Assembly (NCBI GenBank): GCA_947646735.1
Contig: CANTFK010000416.1
Span: 1 to 59,687 of the forward strand
DNA: 59,687 nucleotides
Reading direction: 5' to 3'
From: Peronospora farinosa
Lineage: Eukaryota > Oomycota > Peronosporomycetes > Peronosporales > Peronosporaceae
Made by a program: the position numbers and the translations under genes. Position 1 is the stretch's first letter. Each line of letters begins with the position of its first letter. This document shows positions 13,068-23,687 of this stretch, in pieces. The notes beneath the pieces are model-generated. The model did no database searches, had not been told where the DNA came from, and saw only the letters and a program-made list of their open reading frames with translations.

Positions 13068-14867
13068 ATGGCGCAAAAAAGACGCGCAAGAGTGGGACTC
13101 GGTGTGCTCGTGGCCGCGGCGGCGCATTGTGCAGCTCACGAATTGACCGAACGTCATCTTATTACTTTCAACATGACACAGACCGTCATGATAGACGTGA
13201 AGGAGCACAGAGACTTGCATGATCATGGATTAATAGAGTCAAAAGAGCAGGAAGAGATAGGGAAGATAGCACCTACTGGGGTCACACATGCTGCCGTTGC
13301 AATGGGAACGAGACCTCTAACAGAGACGACAGGTAGGGATGAAACAATATCAGTGATGAAGAAATGGACGGATAGTAGTAAAACAGTCATGAGTCAGACA
13401 TTGGGGAGCTCAATGGCAATGCAAAGTCCAGTGACAACGCAACAGCTTCCAACGAACTCCATCTCGACGGAGACTCCAGCAAAAATTCCGGCTACGACAG
13501 AAACTTCAGAGCAGAATGATGTGGTGATGCCTACAATACAGAGGAGCGATGGCTTACCAGGTAGTCCACTGAATAATGTCAAGACTGATGCACCTGCTAC
13601 AGCTGAATCGAGTACTGCAGGCGCAGTCGTGAAGTATCCAGAAGAGGCACCCGGTCTCCCATTTATAACACCAGCCGTCCCAGGAGAAAGCGCCGAGTCA
13701 CCGTCAGTTACCACCTCTGCAGGTAAGACTGACAAGACCACCACATTGCCAGCTTCAAATAGCAGCAATAACACAGGGACAGTATCTCCAGCGAGCGGGG
13801 GCGAAGACACTGATGGGACAAATACTGCGGGGCAGGTTCACGCGAGCACAAGGGCTGACGTGCCTTTGGACGAATCGTCAAAGGATGCCGACACTAAAAG
13901 CTCGGACTCGTTCGAATTTCAAGGCGCGAACACGAAAAACGAGGCAAGCACCATCACTGAAGATTATAGTGTACAGTGCAGCACAAACTGTTCCAAGGGC
14001 GACTTAGAAGACAAGTCTAGTAGTGACACGACGCGGAGCAATGATGATGACAGCAGTGGCCTTGCCCGAGGTATGGTTCATCCTGGTCGAATGACGGACG
14101 TATACACACGCTCCGTTCTTTCTTACAGCATGGACACAGGATCGATCGTCGCCATTGTTGGTGTCATTGCCGGTATTGTTGGACTCCTGGTGCTTATCGC
14201 CGTGATAAGCCGGAAGAAGGACACTGATGAAGATGATGAGTGTCTCCATCGGAATGGCTACAACATGGAAATTCACTCGATTGTCGGGCACTTGCCGACC
14301 TTCTTGGAGAACGACTCTTTTATGGAAAGTGGCAACAACGACACCTCTCTTACGGTTGCGGCACCGGCGCATCAGTCCGACGGTGTGTCTCCTATAAGTG
14401 ACGAAAGCTTAGATGAGATGCCATCACTTCGCGGTCGTATGCTGGTAACCGACCATTCCGGCGACATAAGCGGTTTAGATCGTAACGGGGGCGTAAAGAC
14501 CGGGAATGTGCGGATATCTTCACTGTTCTCGGCAGGATCATCCACGACAAGCGATAGTGAGATCAGTTGCTCGTGGAGCTCCGTGTTGGCATCGGATTCA
14601 GAAAACTTGAGCTCGCGTAATACGCGCGATACCTCGCTCAGTGCTTGGTCCGCTACAAACGTGTCACCTTTCGAGAACACTGCCTGCAGCGCGCTTGGAC
14701 TGCGTGGTATGACTCGAACGTTATCCACTGATTATCACCAGACGGATGGCAGCAATAGCACTCGCTTTTCTCCACGTTTAATCAACTATTCCAATCTACC
14801 GGACGAGAATCGCAGCATCGCAGGACCTGTTGAATCCAGATGCAGTGTCAACAGCACCGAGTTGTGA
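13068..14867 (+). CDS. Mucin-like single-pass membrane protein
   Basis: A single-exon frame of 599 aa. Residues 1-24 form a signal peptide: basic MAQKRRAR, a hydrophobic Leu/Val/Ala core, and a small-residue cleavage region near CAAH. The ectodomain (about 25-355) is rich in Thr, Ser, Pro and Glu, with several N-x-S/T sites, as expected of a heavily O-glycosylated stalk. A clear transmembrane helix spans about 358-381 and is followed by SRKK, giving type I topology. The cytoplasmic tail of about 218 aa is acidic and serine-rich, with clusters that could be phosphorylated. A cell-surface sensor or wall-linked adhesin is plausible. No enzymatic or adhesive domain is recognisable and no close family comes to mind. 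It has no RXLR motif, and the transmembrane segment argues against a secreted effector. Confidence 0.75.
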   Translation: MAQKRRARVGLGVLVAAAAHCAAHELTERHLITFNMTQTVMIDVKEHRDLHDHGLIESKEQEEIGKIAPTGVTHAAVAMGTRPLTETTGRDETISVMKKWTDSSKTVMSQTLGSSMAMQSPVTTQQLPTNSISTETPAKIPATTETSEQNDVVMPTIQRSDGLPGSPLNNVKTDAPATAESSTAGAVVKYPEEAPGLPFITPAVPGESAESPSVTTSAGKTDKTTTLPASNSSNNTGTVSPASGGEDTDGTNTAGQVHASTRADVPLDESSKDADTKSSDSFEFQGANTKNEASTITEDYSVQCSTNCSKGDLEDKSSSDTTRSNDDDSSGLARGMVHPGRMTDVYTRSVLSYSMDTGSIVAIVGVIAGIVGLLVLIAVISRKKDTDEDDECLHRNGYNMEIHSIVGHLPTFLENDSFMESGNNDTSLTVAAPAHQSDGVSPISDESLDEMPSLRGRMLVTDHSGDISGLDRNGGVKTGNVRISSLFSAGSSTTSDSEISCSWSSVLASDSENLSSRNTRDTSLSAWSATNVSPFENTACSALGLRGMTRTLSTDYHQTDGSNSTRFSPRLINYSNLPDENRSIAGPVESRCSVNSTEL

Positions 14868-14943
14868 GAGAGAGAGCGAGCGATGATTGTTATTGAATGT
14901 ACGTCGTGTGTCAGCATTACGCTGGAAATTGTCATTCTTATGT

Positions 14944-14988
14944 TAATGCTGCATTATTACATTGACTGCATGTAGTAATGCAGCATTA
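14944..14988. repeat. Long hairpin in the 3' region of the membrane-protein gene
   Basis: The arm TAATGCTGCATTATTACA (14944-14961) pairs with TGTAGTAATGCAGCATTA (14971-14988) at 17 of 18 positions, with a 9-nt loop. It starts 76 nt past the stop codon at 14867. It may form an RNA stem in the 3' UTR, or be the relic of a very small inverted-repeat element. No target duplication is obvious. Confidence 0.7.
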
Positions 14989-15471
14989 CATGGGTACATT
15001 TTACATGTCAAGGTATAAAAGATAAGAGACTTTTTGTTGTTGTTATCAGACAATTTCGTTCGTTGGAAATTCAAAGATCGCTCTCAGAACTAGCAAGTGA
15101 AATAGTTTCCTCTATTACGAATGACACGTATTTTGTGACGTCGTAGGTACGTTCTCGGCTTGTTCTTTTCGAGGAATCAGACGGTTCGATTACCGTCATA
15201 CCGATGCCTTCCTCCCGGTATTCTACCGTTTACATTCTTAAAAAACCAACACTCACCTGATTCTACTTGTACCGGTATCCTACCGTCTAAACCGTATTCG
15301 AATTCTGAAGCGTCGGAGAGCTACATTAAGAGGTTCGAGGCAGACAGAGGCTTCTGTCTTGGAGCCATTTACGCTCTTCTCCAGTCTCTATTTGATTCAA
15401 AAAGCAAGTGTCAAAGATCAGTGGAAGCCATTCACTTCAAATTCTTTTCAACCCGTTTTATTCTTTGTTCA

Positions 15472-16621
15472 ATGTTTCGGAAAAAGACTCATGGTCCCAT
15501 AGTAAATGGCAAAGAAGTACCAGTTGATGTGATTTCTCCTGCTGTACCAGTGGAAATGCTAGAAATACGACGTACCTATTCGTTACAAGATTTTGAACTA
15601 ATGGCAACATTAGGTACCGGTACATTTGGACGAGTTCGTCTCGTGCAGTTGAAAGAAGAGGGATCCTTTCATGCCCTTAAGATACTGAAAAAGAGTGAAA
15701 TCTTGAGGTTACAACAACTTCATCATATCAAATGTGAAGTCGAGATCTTAAGTAGAATCAATCACCCATTTATTGTCAATTATTTCGGTCATTTTCAAGA
15801 TGAACGGAGACTGTATTTGGTACTGGAGTACGTACAAGGAGGTGAATTGTTTTCCTACTTGAGACGTCAAGGTCGTTTTCAGGATCAAGTAGCTTGTTAC
15901 TATGCATCACAATTGGTCATGGCTATGGCTTATCTTCATGCACAACATATTATTTACCGTGACTTGAAACCAGAGAACTTACTCATCACATCTGAAGGAT
16001 CTCTTAAAATCACTGACTTTGGCTTTGCCAAGATTGTCAAGGACAAGACATGGACATTGTGCGGCACACCAGAATACCTCGCACCGGAGATTATTCAAAG
16101 CAAAGGACATGGCAAATCGGTGGATTGGTGGGCACTAGGTGTACTCATTTATGAAATGCTGGCCGGGTATCCGCCCTTCTACGACGAAAACCCGTTTGGT
16201 ATTTACCAAAAGATCCTTGACGGAAAGGTGGAATTCCCCAAGCACATAGACTCCAAGGCAAAGGACCTCATTAAAAAGCTTCTTTCGCAAGACCGCACGA
16301 AGCGACTGGGTGCGTCTTGATTTCTCTGTTTTATCGCTTGTACGACCCACAACACTCACCGTTCTTTTTTCTTGTTGTTTTTTTCTTGTGCGTCTAGGCT
16401 GCTTACGAGGCGGATCCGAGGATGTGAAGAAACATAAATATTTTGCCAAAGTGGACTGGGATGCCGTGCTCGCACGCTCGGAAACGCCACCGTATTTGCC
16501 ACCAGTTAGAGGCCCCGGTGATCACACGCACTTTGACGAGTACCCAGACTCACCCATTGACGACGCTGTCGTCTTGTATGGCGACGACAGAGCTGCCTTT
16601 GACGCGTTTGACCAATTTTAA
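15472..16621 (+). CDS. cAMP-dependent protein kinase catalytic subunit-like AGC kinase
   Basis: Exon 1 is 15472-16309 and exon 2 is 16398-16621; the 88-nt phase-1 intron (GTGCGT...TAG) gives 353 aa, the usual PKA-C length. Visible features are the Gly-rich loop GTGTFGRV (about 48-55), Lys70 in ALKILKK, YRDLKPEN (Asp164, Asn169), DFG (182-184), the activation-loop Thr195 in WTLCGTPEYLAPE, and the PKA-type acidic substrate-binding residues GGE125, PE168N and YE228. The C-terminus ends exactly at FDQF, the FxxF hydrophobic motif with which PKA catalytic subunits finish. It should phosphorylate R-R-x-S/T substrates downstream of cAMP. The frame is open upstream to 15160, but that extension looks like pyrimidine-rich leader; the Met at 15472 fits the family length. 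Confidence 0.93.
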
Positions 16622-17115
16622 GCTCTATGCGCGAGCAAAATACGTGTCAATGTCTTTATGCAGTTATTAGATTGTGCTCGTCACCATTTCGAGTTTAGTT
16701 GATGAAGCAGAGAATGGTTGCAACGGTTAATGCCGTGACAACACGAGATTTATCGAGTAGCAAGATGGTTAAATGACATAGTTAAAGGCTGGTGTTTTCA
16801 CTCGTGCTTAATCGGTACGCAGCAACTGTGCCGCCTGTTCCTCGATATACGAAGCTGTATCGGACGTCTCACTAGCATTGAACATGCACTGTTGCATCTC
16901 CTGTCGAGTCACTCATTACCAAGACTCCCTGAGCTTTGATGCAAATGCTAACGTCGTACACTCCAGCAGTACTTCGACGATGAATGTCATCGAGACTGAC
17001 ACTGTAGAAACCTCGATCGGTATTGCCAAAGTCCTCACGAAATCAAGTGGTGTCAAGTCTCTCAAACTTAAATCCAAATGTCGTACAACGAGCAGCATTT
17101 GCAAACGTATATTGG
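16622..17115. other. Intergenic region downstream of the kinase
   Basis: About 500 bp with no supported gene. A minus-strand frame (16916-17104) continues the composition of the broken gene at 17116-17562 in another frame, and may be its decayed 3' part. Confidence 0.35.
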
Positions 17116-17562
17116 CTACACAGGTGCCGTGAAACAGTGGTTGCTGTAGTGCCTCTGTTTTGCAGCGACCTCGTTCTCTCGTTTTTCGGGGACTGCAGTC
17201 TTCAGATATGGCATAAGAGTCGATAAATCCTGTAAGCCGGAGCTCACTTGCCGCTCTGTGATCGATCTCAGAGCTTTCTGGAGTCCAAACGATGCTGAAG
17301 TATCCGCTGCAATGGCTGAAAAAGGCGTATCGAGCTTTGGATCGTCACCAGTAGTCTTTCGACTTGATCGTGCATCATTTTCCGATGAGTGTATCTCCAT
17401 CTCCATCTCTGTTGCTGTCCCTGTATCTCAACACTTGAAGGCGATGGGCTGAAGACTTGTGCATGAGTCCGTCCTTATTGTCAACAAAGCAAGCGCAGAG
17501 GTCACCAGAAAGGCAAAACGCGAGACTTTGGCTACTAGCCGGTTGAAATATACTGCCATCAT
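17116..17562 (-). pseudogene. Possible secreted-protein gene with an in-frame stop
   Basis: Read from an ATG at 17562, the frame opens with a hydrophobic N-terminus (FAFLVTSALALLTIRTDS) that looks like a signal peptide ending near residue 30. It then meets a TGA at 17428-17430 and stays open in the same frame to 17116, about 149 codons in all. The part after the stop is hydrophilic and protein-like. Either a coding sequence was inactivated by one nonsense change or a small intron was missed. I recognise no family and saw no RXLR-EER motif. Confidence 0.3.
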
Positions 17563-18703
17563 TTCTCCATCTACTCCACAAGTTCCAATTGCAGCCGCAC
17601 CAATGCCTTGGACTTGCGGCGCGTTCAGGTGTCTCGAGGTCGTTGTGGCTTCGACTCTACTTGTACACTTCATTCCTCAGGTCAATGAAAATTACGCTTA
17701 GGTCGCTCAGAATATGTTAGCAACCAGCGTGCACCAATTCATTGTCGTCTATCATAATGCCATCTCTCGTGGTTTAACCTTCGGTTGCTGCTGTCGCTAC
17801 CGTAGCAGATCGTGTAGGTCGTCATGAATGCTGGACCGCAACTGTTTTGGACGAAGAGTGGGTCCGAAAGCTGGTGTAGGTTGACTTGTTATACCAACGA
17901 ACGTCAGGTCGCCAACAAGTTTTATTTTAGTATTACGGCGGCCTTGTCTCCCAACTTGGCTGTCTCAAGAATCGGGAATCTTGGTACCTACATGCTATTC
18001 ACGAGACACGTTCTGCGAAATGGTACGCACGCTTGACGATAGCGAAAAACCAGAAAAAAGTTGAGCCCGATAACATGACGCTAATGGCCAACAATGTCAC
18101 CGATACCTCCGTCGAGCATCAACATTTTACATTTGGTGTCGCCAATGTCATCTGACTACAGTAGCATCATCTCTTACAAATCACGTGGCAGCAGCCCTCA
18201 TACCAACTGACAAATTGGTAGCCATACCTAACGTAAGAGCAGAGTACACACAATCCTTCCAAGTAATGGCATTAAAGCCATCATATAGAAGACATAGCTC
18301 AAGTCCAGCATCTTCTCACTTCCAAACATTCCACATGCTTTTGTTTCGTCAAACACCAAGTACTTTGCGTCCATGTACCTACAATTTTGTAAACCCCCAT
18401 AACCGTTTGACAAAAAGTCGTTGAGAAAGTACAAAGCACATGTCCTCTTCTCGTTGGACAAAGTCTACACTGCCAAGAAGGAGTGACTCTTATACTTCAT
18501 TACGAAGTTTTTTGACAGTTACGACAATAATTGCAAACAATAACTCGTTCCCAAGTACGTACGACAAGTTGATATTGCAATATCAAAGATAGTTCCCCAT
18601 GTACAGAAACACGTTGTCGTTTCCAACCGTCGCAAAAAACATCCTTATAGTCGCACGTATTATTTTTCACAGGTAATCAATCTCTTCACATTGTCCACAT
18701 TTT
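17563..18703. other. Intergenic region upstream of the left Argonaute copy
   Basis: Short overlapping frames on both strands (for example minus 18228-18461, which has two hydrophobic stretches) show no domain or splice structure. The sequence ATTTTTCACAGG at about 18662-18673 is also present upstream of the right Argonaute copy, so some 5' flanking sequence belongs to the duplicated unit. Confidence 0.4.
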
Positions 18704-18719
18704 CCTCATTCTTCAATAT
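18704..18719 (+). promoter_or_regulatory. Initiator-like element abutting the start codon of Argonaute copy 1
   Basis: CCTCATTCTTCAATAT matches 14 of 16 positions of the oomycete initiator consensus GCTCATTYYNCAWTTT and overlaps the ATG at 18718. If used, the mRNA leader would be only about 10 nt. Copy 2 has the same arrangement, so it is conserved in both paralogues. Confidence 0.5.
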
Positions 18720-21514
18720 GCCAAGTCGAAGTAAAAAGCAGCAAGACGATTCCATTCCCGTAATTGGTCGTGCTCGTAGCAGCGGACGGGGACGTGGTCA
18801 AAGCACCAGAGGTCGTGGCCGTGGACGTGGAGGCCCTGCTCCTACCGCATCCAGTGCTACCATCGAACCATCTGGATCGTCTCCAACGCCGTCTAGTGTT
18901 GCTTCTTCTCTCGCCAGTGTCGAGTCACTTGCGTTGCAGCTTGAGGAAAAGACGCATGTATCCGACACTCCGCAGCTCGTGCCGTCGCTCGTGCAGACGC
19001 ATTTTCCCTCTCGTCCTGGTTTTGGCAAACTTGGCAAACCTGTGAAACTTTATGCAAATCATTTCAAAGTGAAATTTAATTTGACTGGTGATGTGTATCA
19101 TTATGACGTGACGTTTGCAGAAAACGGACGGAGTTTTGGGAATGATGGTCCTCCCAAAGCGTTAGCCATGAAGATTATGAAGTCCCTTATGGCGGAACTG
19201 GAACGTCAATTTCCCACTGTAAAAGTCGTCTCGGATGCTCGAAAGAACATTTATGCACCCACAAGACTGCCTTTTGAACGTCAGGAGTTTAAAGACTTGA
19301 AATTACCTGATGATGGAGGAAAAGCAAAGGAGTTTTCAGCTATTGTAAAGGAAGCCGACCCTGTAGCCATTCGGATGCAGCAATTAGAAGAATTGTTTGC
19401 TGGACGGTTGAATTATACACCCTATGATGCCTTACAAGCACTGGATGTGGCTTTACGTCATTCGGCATCCAAGAAGTTTACTGTGATTGGTAGGAATTTG
19501 TTTCATGGCAATGGAGCCACCTCACTTGGAGAAGGAGCAGAGCTTTGGTTTGGCTACTTTCAAAGCTTACGAGCAACACAGAATAGACTGGTTGTGAATC
19601 TCGACTTGGCTGCTACAGCTTTTGTCGAAGAGATGTCTGTAGTTGATTTTGTATGCACGACACTGTCGATGCGACAGATGCCAACGACATTGGCCAAGTA
19701 CCAGCATTCAGCATTCAGTAAAGCTATTCGAGGTGTTAAAGTGAATATCACGCATCGTCCAGGAGTGAAACGTAGCTATCGTGTCAATGGCTTGTCAAAA
19801 GAGAGTGCCGACAAGACGTTCTTTGAGAATGACGACGGACAGAGAATGTCGATTGTCCAGTATTTCCAGAAGACGTACAATATCCGTCTCCGGTACCCAA
19901 GCCTGCCGTGTCTACATGTTGGTGCACCTCAGAAGAAAAACTATTTGCCAATAGAAGTGTGTCATATCATGGCTGGACAAAAGTGTCCCCGTAAAGTTAC
20001 GGACAAACAAGTGGCTAATATGATCAAGTTCACTTGCACGCCACCAGACAAGCGTAAACGTGCAATCGAGCAGAAATTCCGAGAGGCGGGATTCAATACG
20101 GACCCAACGCTTCGAGCATTTGGACTAGATGTCGACCCGCGAATGGTGGAGACGACTGGCCGCCAGCTGCCACCTCCGACGATTGAGTACAGTGGAGGCG
20201 CCTCGTGAGAGCCCTCGTGATGGAGCTTGGAACATGCGTGGCAAGCGGTTCAATACGCCTGCGCAGTGCAAGTCGTGGGCCGTCATCAGTATGTGTGACC
20301 CGAGACGTTGCAGTCTTGGTGAAATCCAAAAGTTTTTCAAGGCAGTAATTGCTCAGATGGGCCAACTGGGAATGCGGTGTCCTTCGACGTTGCCACCAAT
20401 CTTGCTCAAGTCGAACCGAGGCGATTCAGTACGTGGGTTGTTTCAAGCCGCAGTGAAGGCTGCAAACCAAGCGTTCAAGACACCGCCACAAATCGTGTGG
20501 ATGATCAATCCGATGGCCGATGCACAAGCTTATGGCGGGCTCAAATTGATGTCCGATACGGAAGCTGGGATGGGGATTGTGTCACAGTGCATGCTTTCGA
20601 AGCATATCCCAAAGTGCAATCCACAGTACATTGCCAACATCTTGATGAAGGTGAACACAAAGTTGGGTGGGAAGAACGGTGTCATTAGTGGTCCACTGCC
20701 GTGTGTTTCGGCATCACGCACCATCATCTTTGGAGCCGACGTCACTCACCCCAGCCCGATGGACCGGACGCGTCCGTCTATTGCTGCTGTTACGGCGTCG
20801 ATGGATGCAAACTTCATCCGTCACGCATCGGCAATCCGCGCGCAAGGTCATCGGGTGGAACAAATAGCGGATTTGAAAGACATGACGATCGAGCTCCTGA
20901 AGCAGTTCTATCATCAGACACACGGCAAGCCTGATCGCATCGTGTTTTACCGCGACGGTGTGAGCGAAGGACAGTTTCACATGGTGCTGAATTATGAGGT
21001 GACGGCTATCCGTGAAGCGTGCCAGGCTCTGGAGGTAGGCTATATGCCGCCTATCACGTTTGTTATTGTTCAGAAGAGGCACAATACGCGCTTTTTCCCT
21101 GACAATTCGAGAGATGCTGACCGCAGTGGCAACGTGAAGGCGGGAACTGTAGTGGATACGGGCGTTTGTCATCCCATTGAGAACGACTTCTATCTGATGA
21201 GCCACGCTGGACTGCAAGGTACCAGTCGTCCTACGCACTACCATGTGCTTTTGAATGAGATTGAGTTCACAGCCGACGAGCTGCAGACGCTGACATACAA
21301 GCTTTGTTACACGTTTGCGCGCTGCACTCGGTCTGTATCGATGGTGCCGTCGGCATACTACTCGCACCTGGTCGCGTTCCGTGCTCGTTTCTTCTTGGTG
21401 GATGGGAGCGACACTGCTTCAAGCGTTTCTGGTGTTAGTAATACCTCTCAGGATACGGACACCCGCATGTACGACGTGCACCCAGCCATGAAGAGCGCAA
21501 TGTACTTTGTGTAA
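18718..21514 (+). pseudogene. Argonaute, left copy, frameshifted
   Basis: This copy is nearly identical to the intact Argonaute at 41910-44696, but carries one extra C at about 20201-20202 (GGCGCC versus GGCGC in the other copy). The first part (18718-20208, 496 aa) keeps the RGG-rich N-terminus, the N domain and PAZ, then ends at a TGA. The second part, open to 21514, holds MID and PIWI with all four slicer residues (the Asp of GADVTHP, the Glu of HRVEQ, the Asp of YRDGVSEGQ, the His of PTHYH). A truncated N-PAZ protein, a pseudogene or an assembly error are all possible; both halves are otherwise undamaged, so the break is very recent or artefactual. The N-terminus differs slightly from copy 2 (four extra residues near SRSK). 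The gene points toward copy 2 across the retroelement cluster. Confidence 0.9.
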
Positions 21515-21933
21515 AACTGCGTTGATGAGTCACGGACTAACTTGTCAGCACCAAGTCTTTCAAGAATGGAAGGAAAGGTGATGACGATCATCTTTTATGA
21601 GTCGCTACTTTTTTATACTTGCCATGCCCGATGTTGTACGTGAATTGGAGAGATATTGTCAAAGAAATGCGTTTAAGCTCATTGCTGTTCCAGCATCAGC
21701 ACGAAAGTCTGGACATAGTGACTTGTCATGAAGATGGAAGTAAACCTAAGTGTGCTGTTTTTCCTGCTTACTTACCGGTGGGCTTTATGTGTTGCTTGGT
21801 ATTAGTTCTAACCACGTTTTTTTATTACTCAAGGAGGTGTTGGCAAAACATTCATTGTTATCATTTTACTATTTTTCCGTGACTGTTTATGGTCTTTGCA
21901 TTGAAACGTCTATATACACTTTGCCTTGGCTAG
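21515..21933. other. 3' flank of Argonaute copy 1 up to the copia insertion site
   Basis: Homology to the flank of copy 2 continues about 20 nt past the stop codon and then ends. No gene is supported. The last five bases (21929-21933, GCTAG) are the left target-site duplicate of the copia element. Confidence 0.6.
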
Positions 21934-22193
21934 TATTGAATTGATATATGTAGAAGAAGGCAAATTATAAAGTATATATATTTGGTCCTTAGTTCACTAC
22001 CTTGAGCTACATCTAAGCCTGTCCTCGTCAGATATTTGTTACTGACGTCATCTAGATATGTCCGTTAATAACGTCATGTCCTTTCAGGTATTGGCCTTTA
22101 TCATATCCGTAACCTGAATCGTCAGGATACAAATATGATATCATATAACGCCATTCGCCTGTCGAGCATGCATTTAGCGGTGAAATATCAACA
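21934..22193 (-). repeat. Copia 3' LTR (left)
   Basis: 260 bp, about 97-98% identical to the LTR at 40966-41225 (about six differences by eye). Its outer end reads TA instead of the TG found in the other copy, a point mutation at the terminus. The target duplicate GCTAG abuts at 21929-21933. Confidence 0.95.
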
Positions 22194-22206
22194 CTCCCAC
22201 TCACCG
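22194..22206 (-). promoter_or_regulatory. Copia polypurine tract
   Basis: On the minus strand the sequence GGTGAGTGGGAG directly precedes the 3' LTR, the expected position of the plus-strand primer for reverse transcription. The pol stop codon (22201-22203) overlaps it. Confidence 0.7.
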
Positions 22207-23545
22207 CTTATGCTGACTGCGCCTTGGTCCAATTCCATTTTCTTGGAGCAAGTACTTGAGTCGCTTCGTCTCTAGTGCCTTGGTCAACATGTCTGCCAGC
22301 TGGTCCACCGTTGATTTGTACTTGACCACAATAATGTCTTGAGCCACATTCTCTCGGATGAAGTGGTGACGGATATCGACGTGCTTGGTCCTGGCATTTT
22401 ATCCTGAGTTTCTTGCAAGCCCAATCGCACCTTGATTATCTTCATAGACCAAAGTCGCTCCCACTTGCTCATGACCGAGATCCTTGAGCATCGCGCGTAC
22501 CCACAGTACTTCCTGGGTACAAAAGCTTAAAGCCATGTACTCCGCCTCTTCTGAACTCAATGCCACAGTGCGCTGGTACTTGGACTTGAACACGACTGGT
22601 GCGCCACCAATCATCACCATTATGCCTGAAACCGAGCGTCGATCGTCGATGTTGCTTCCCCAGTCCGCGTAAGTGTATGCTGTTGCTTGAACCTCGCTTG
22701 CGCTGCCGTCGTAGATTATGCCGTAGTCTCTTGTAGTCTTGAGATATCGTAGAACACGAATGGCAGCCTTCCAATGTTGTTGACCAGGATTTTCTAAAAA
22801 ACGTGACAACTGTGTGATTATATACGCCACATCAGGTCGCGTACATGTTGAGATGTATAGCAGACATCCAATCAACGACCTGTACGGCTTCGACTGCATT
22901 TCTTCTCTTTCAGCGTCCGTCGCTGGTGATCGTATCTTTGATAGCTTCAATCCAGACTCGCATGGGTTGACAACTGCCTTTGCTTCATCTTGGTTAAACC
23001 GGCAGACCACGTCATCGATATAGCGAGTCTGACGAATCATCAGCGTACTGCCGTTACGATCATGATCGATCTCCATACCTAGAATAAACTTGACCTCACC
23101 GAGCTCCTTCATCTTAAACGAATGTTTCAGTGCTGTATTGACTTCCCGGATCTCTCTACTGGTCTTGGCAGCGATGATCATGTCGTCGACGTAAAGACAC
23201 ACATAGACGAAGCTGCCGTTGTTGACCTTGACATAGACGCATTGATATGCTCCACTGCTTTGAAAACTAATTTGTAAGAACACAGCATGGATAGTCTTGT
23301 TCCATGCACTCACAGCTTGTTTGAGTCCGTAGATTGCCTTGTCCAGCTTGCACATCATCTTTTCAGCATCTTTTATGCCATTAGGTACTTCCATGTACAC
23401 CTCTTCTTTGATATTACTGTTTAGAAACGCCGTGTCTGCATCCATCTGTTCGGTCACGTATCCCTTCGCCACCACCACAGCCAGCACGAGCCTGATCGAG
23501 TTCATGTTTGCTACGGGTGATTGCGTCTAAAAAAATCGACACCGA
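22201..23545 (-). pseudogene. Copia reverse transcriptase and RNase H
   Basis: The main open part (22399-23505) has the copia RT core: DADTAFLNSNIKEEVYMEVP, YGLKQA, the catalytic YVDDM, and SLIGCLLYISTCTRPD. The RNase H region follows with ADWGSNIDDRRS and the EAEYMAL and EDNQGAI motifs. A frameshift at a run of T near 23530 separates it from the upstream VDF segment, and an in-frame TAA near 22397 interrupts the RNase H end, which otherwise continues to 22201. The catalytic residues are kept but the frame is broken, so activity is unlikely. Confidence 0.9.
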
Positions 23546-23687
23546 ACTTCTGCTTAAATCCTTTTGCGACAAGTCGGGCCTTGTACCGCACCACCTGTCC
23601 TTGGTCGCTGCGCTTTTTAGCGAATACCCACCTGCATCCGATTGTCCGGACGTTCTTCATCTTCAGGACAAGACTCCATGAACCATT

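Noticed and set aside
15160..15471. Upstream extension of the kinase reading frame by 104 codons
   Set aside because: The family length is met from 15472; the upstream part looks like pyrimidine-rich leader and lacks domain features.
20714..21367. 217-codon antisense frame inside Argonaute copy 1, repeated at 42057-42710 in copy 2
   Set aside because: Presence in both copies is explained by their near identity. The sense strand encodes conserved PIWI residues, and the antisense protein has no recognisable features.
20129..21514. Second half of AGO copy 1 as a separate short Argonaute or a programmed frameshift product
   Set aside because: The upstream overlap is out-of-frame AGO sequence, and there is no slippery site. 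A single-base insertion relative to copy 2 explains it better.
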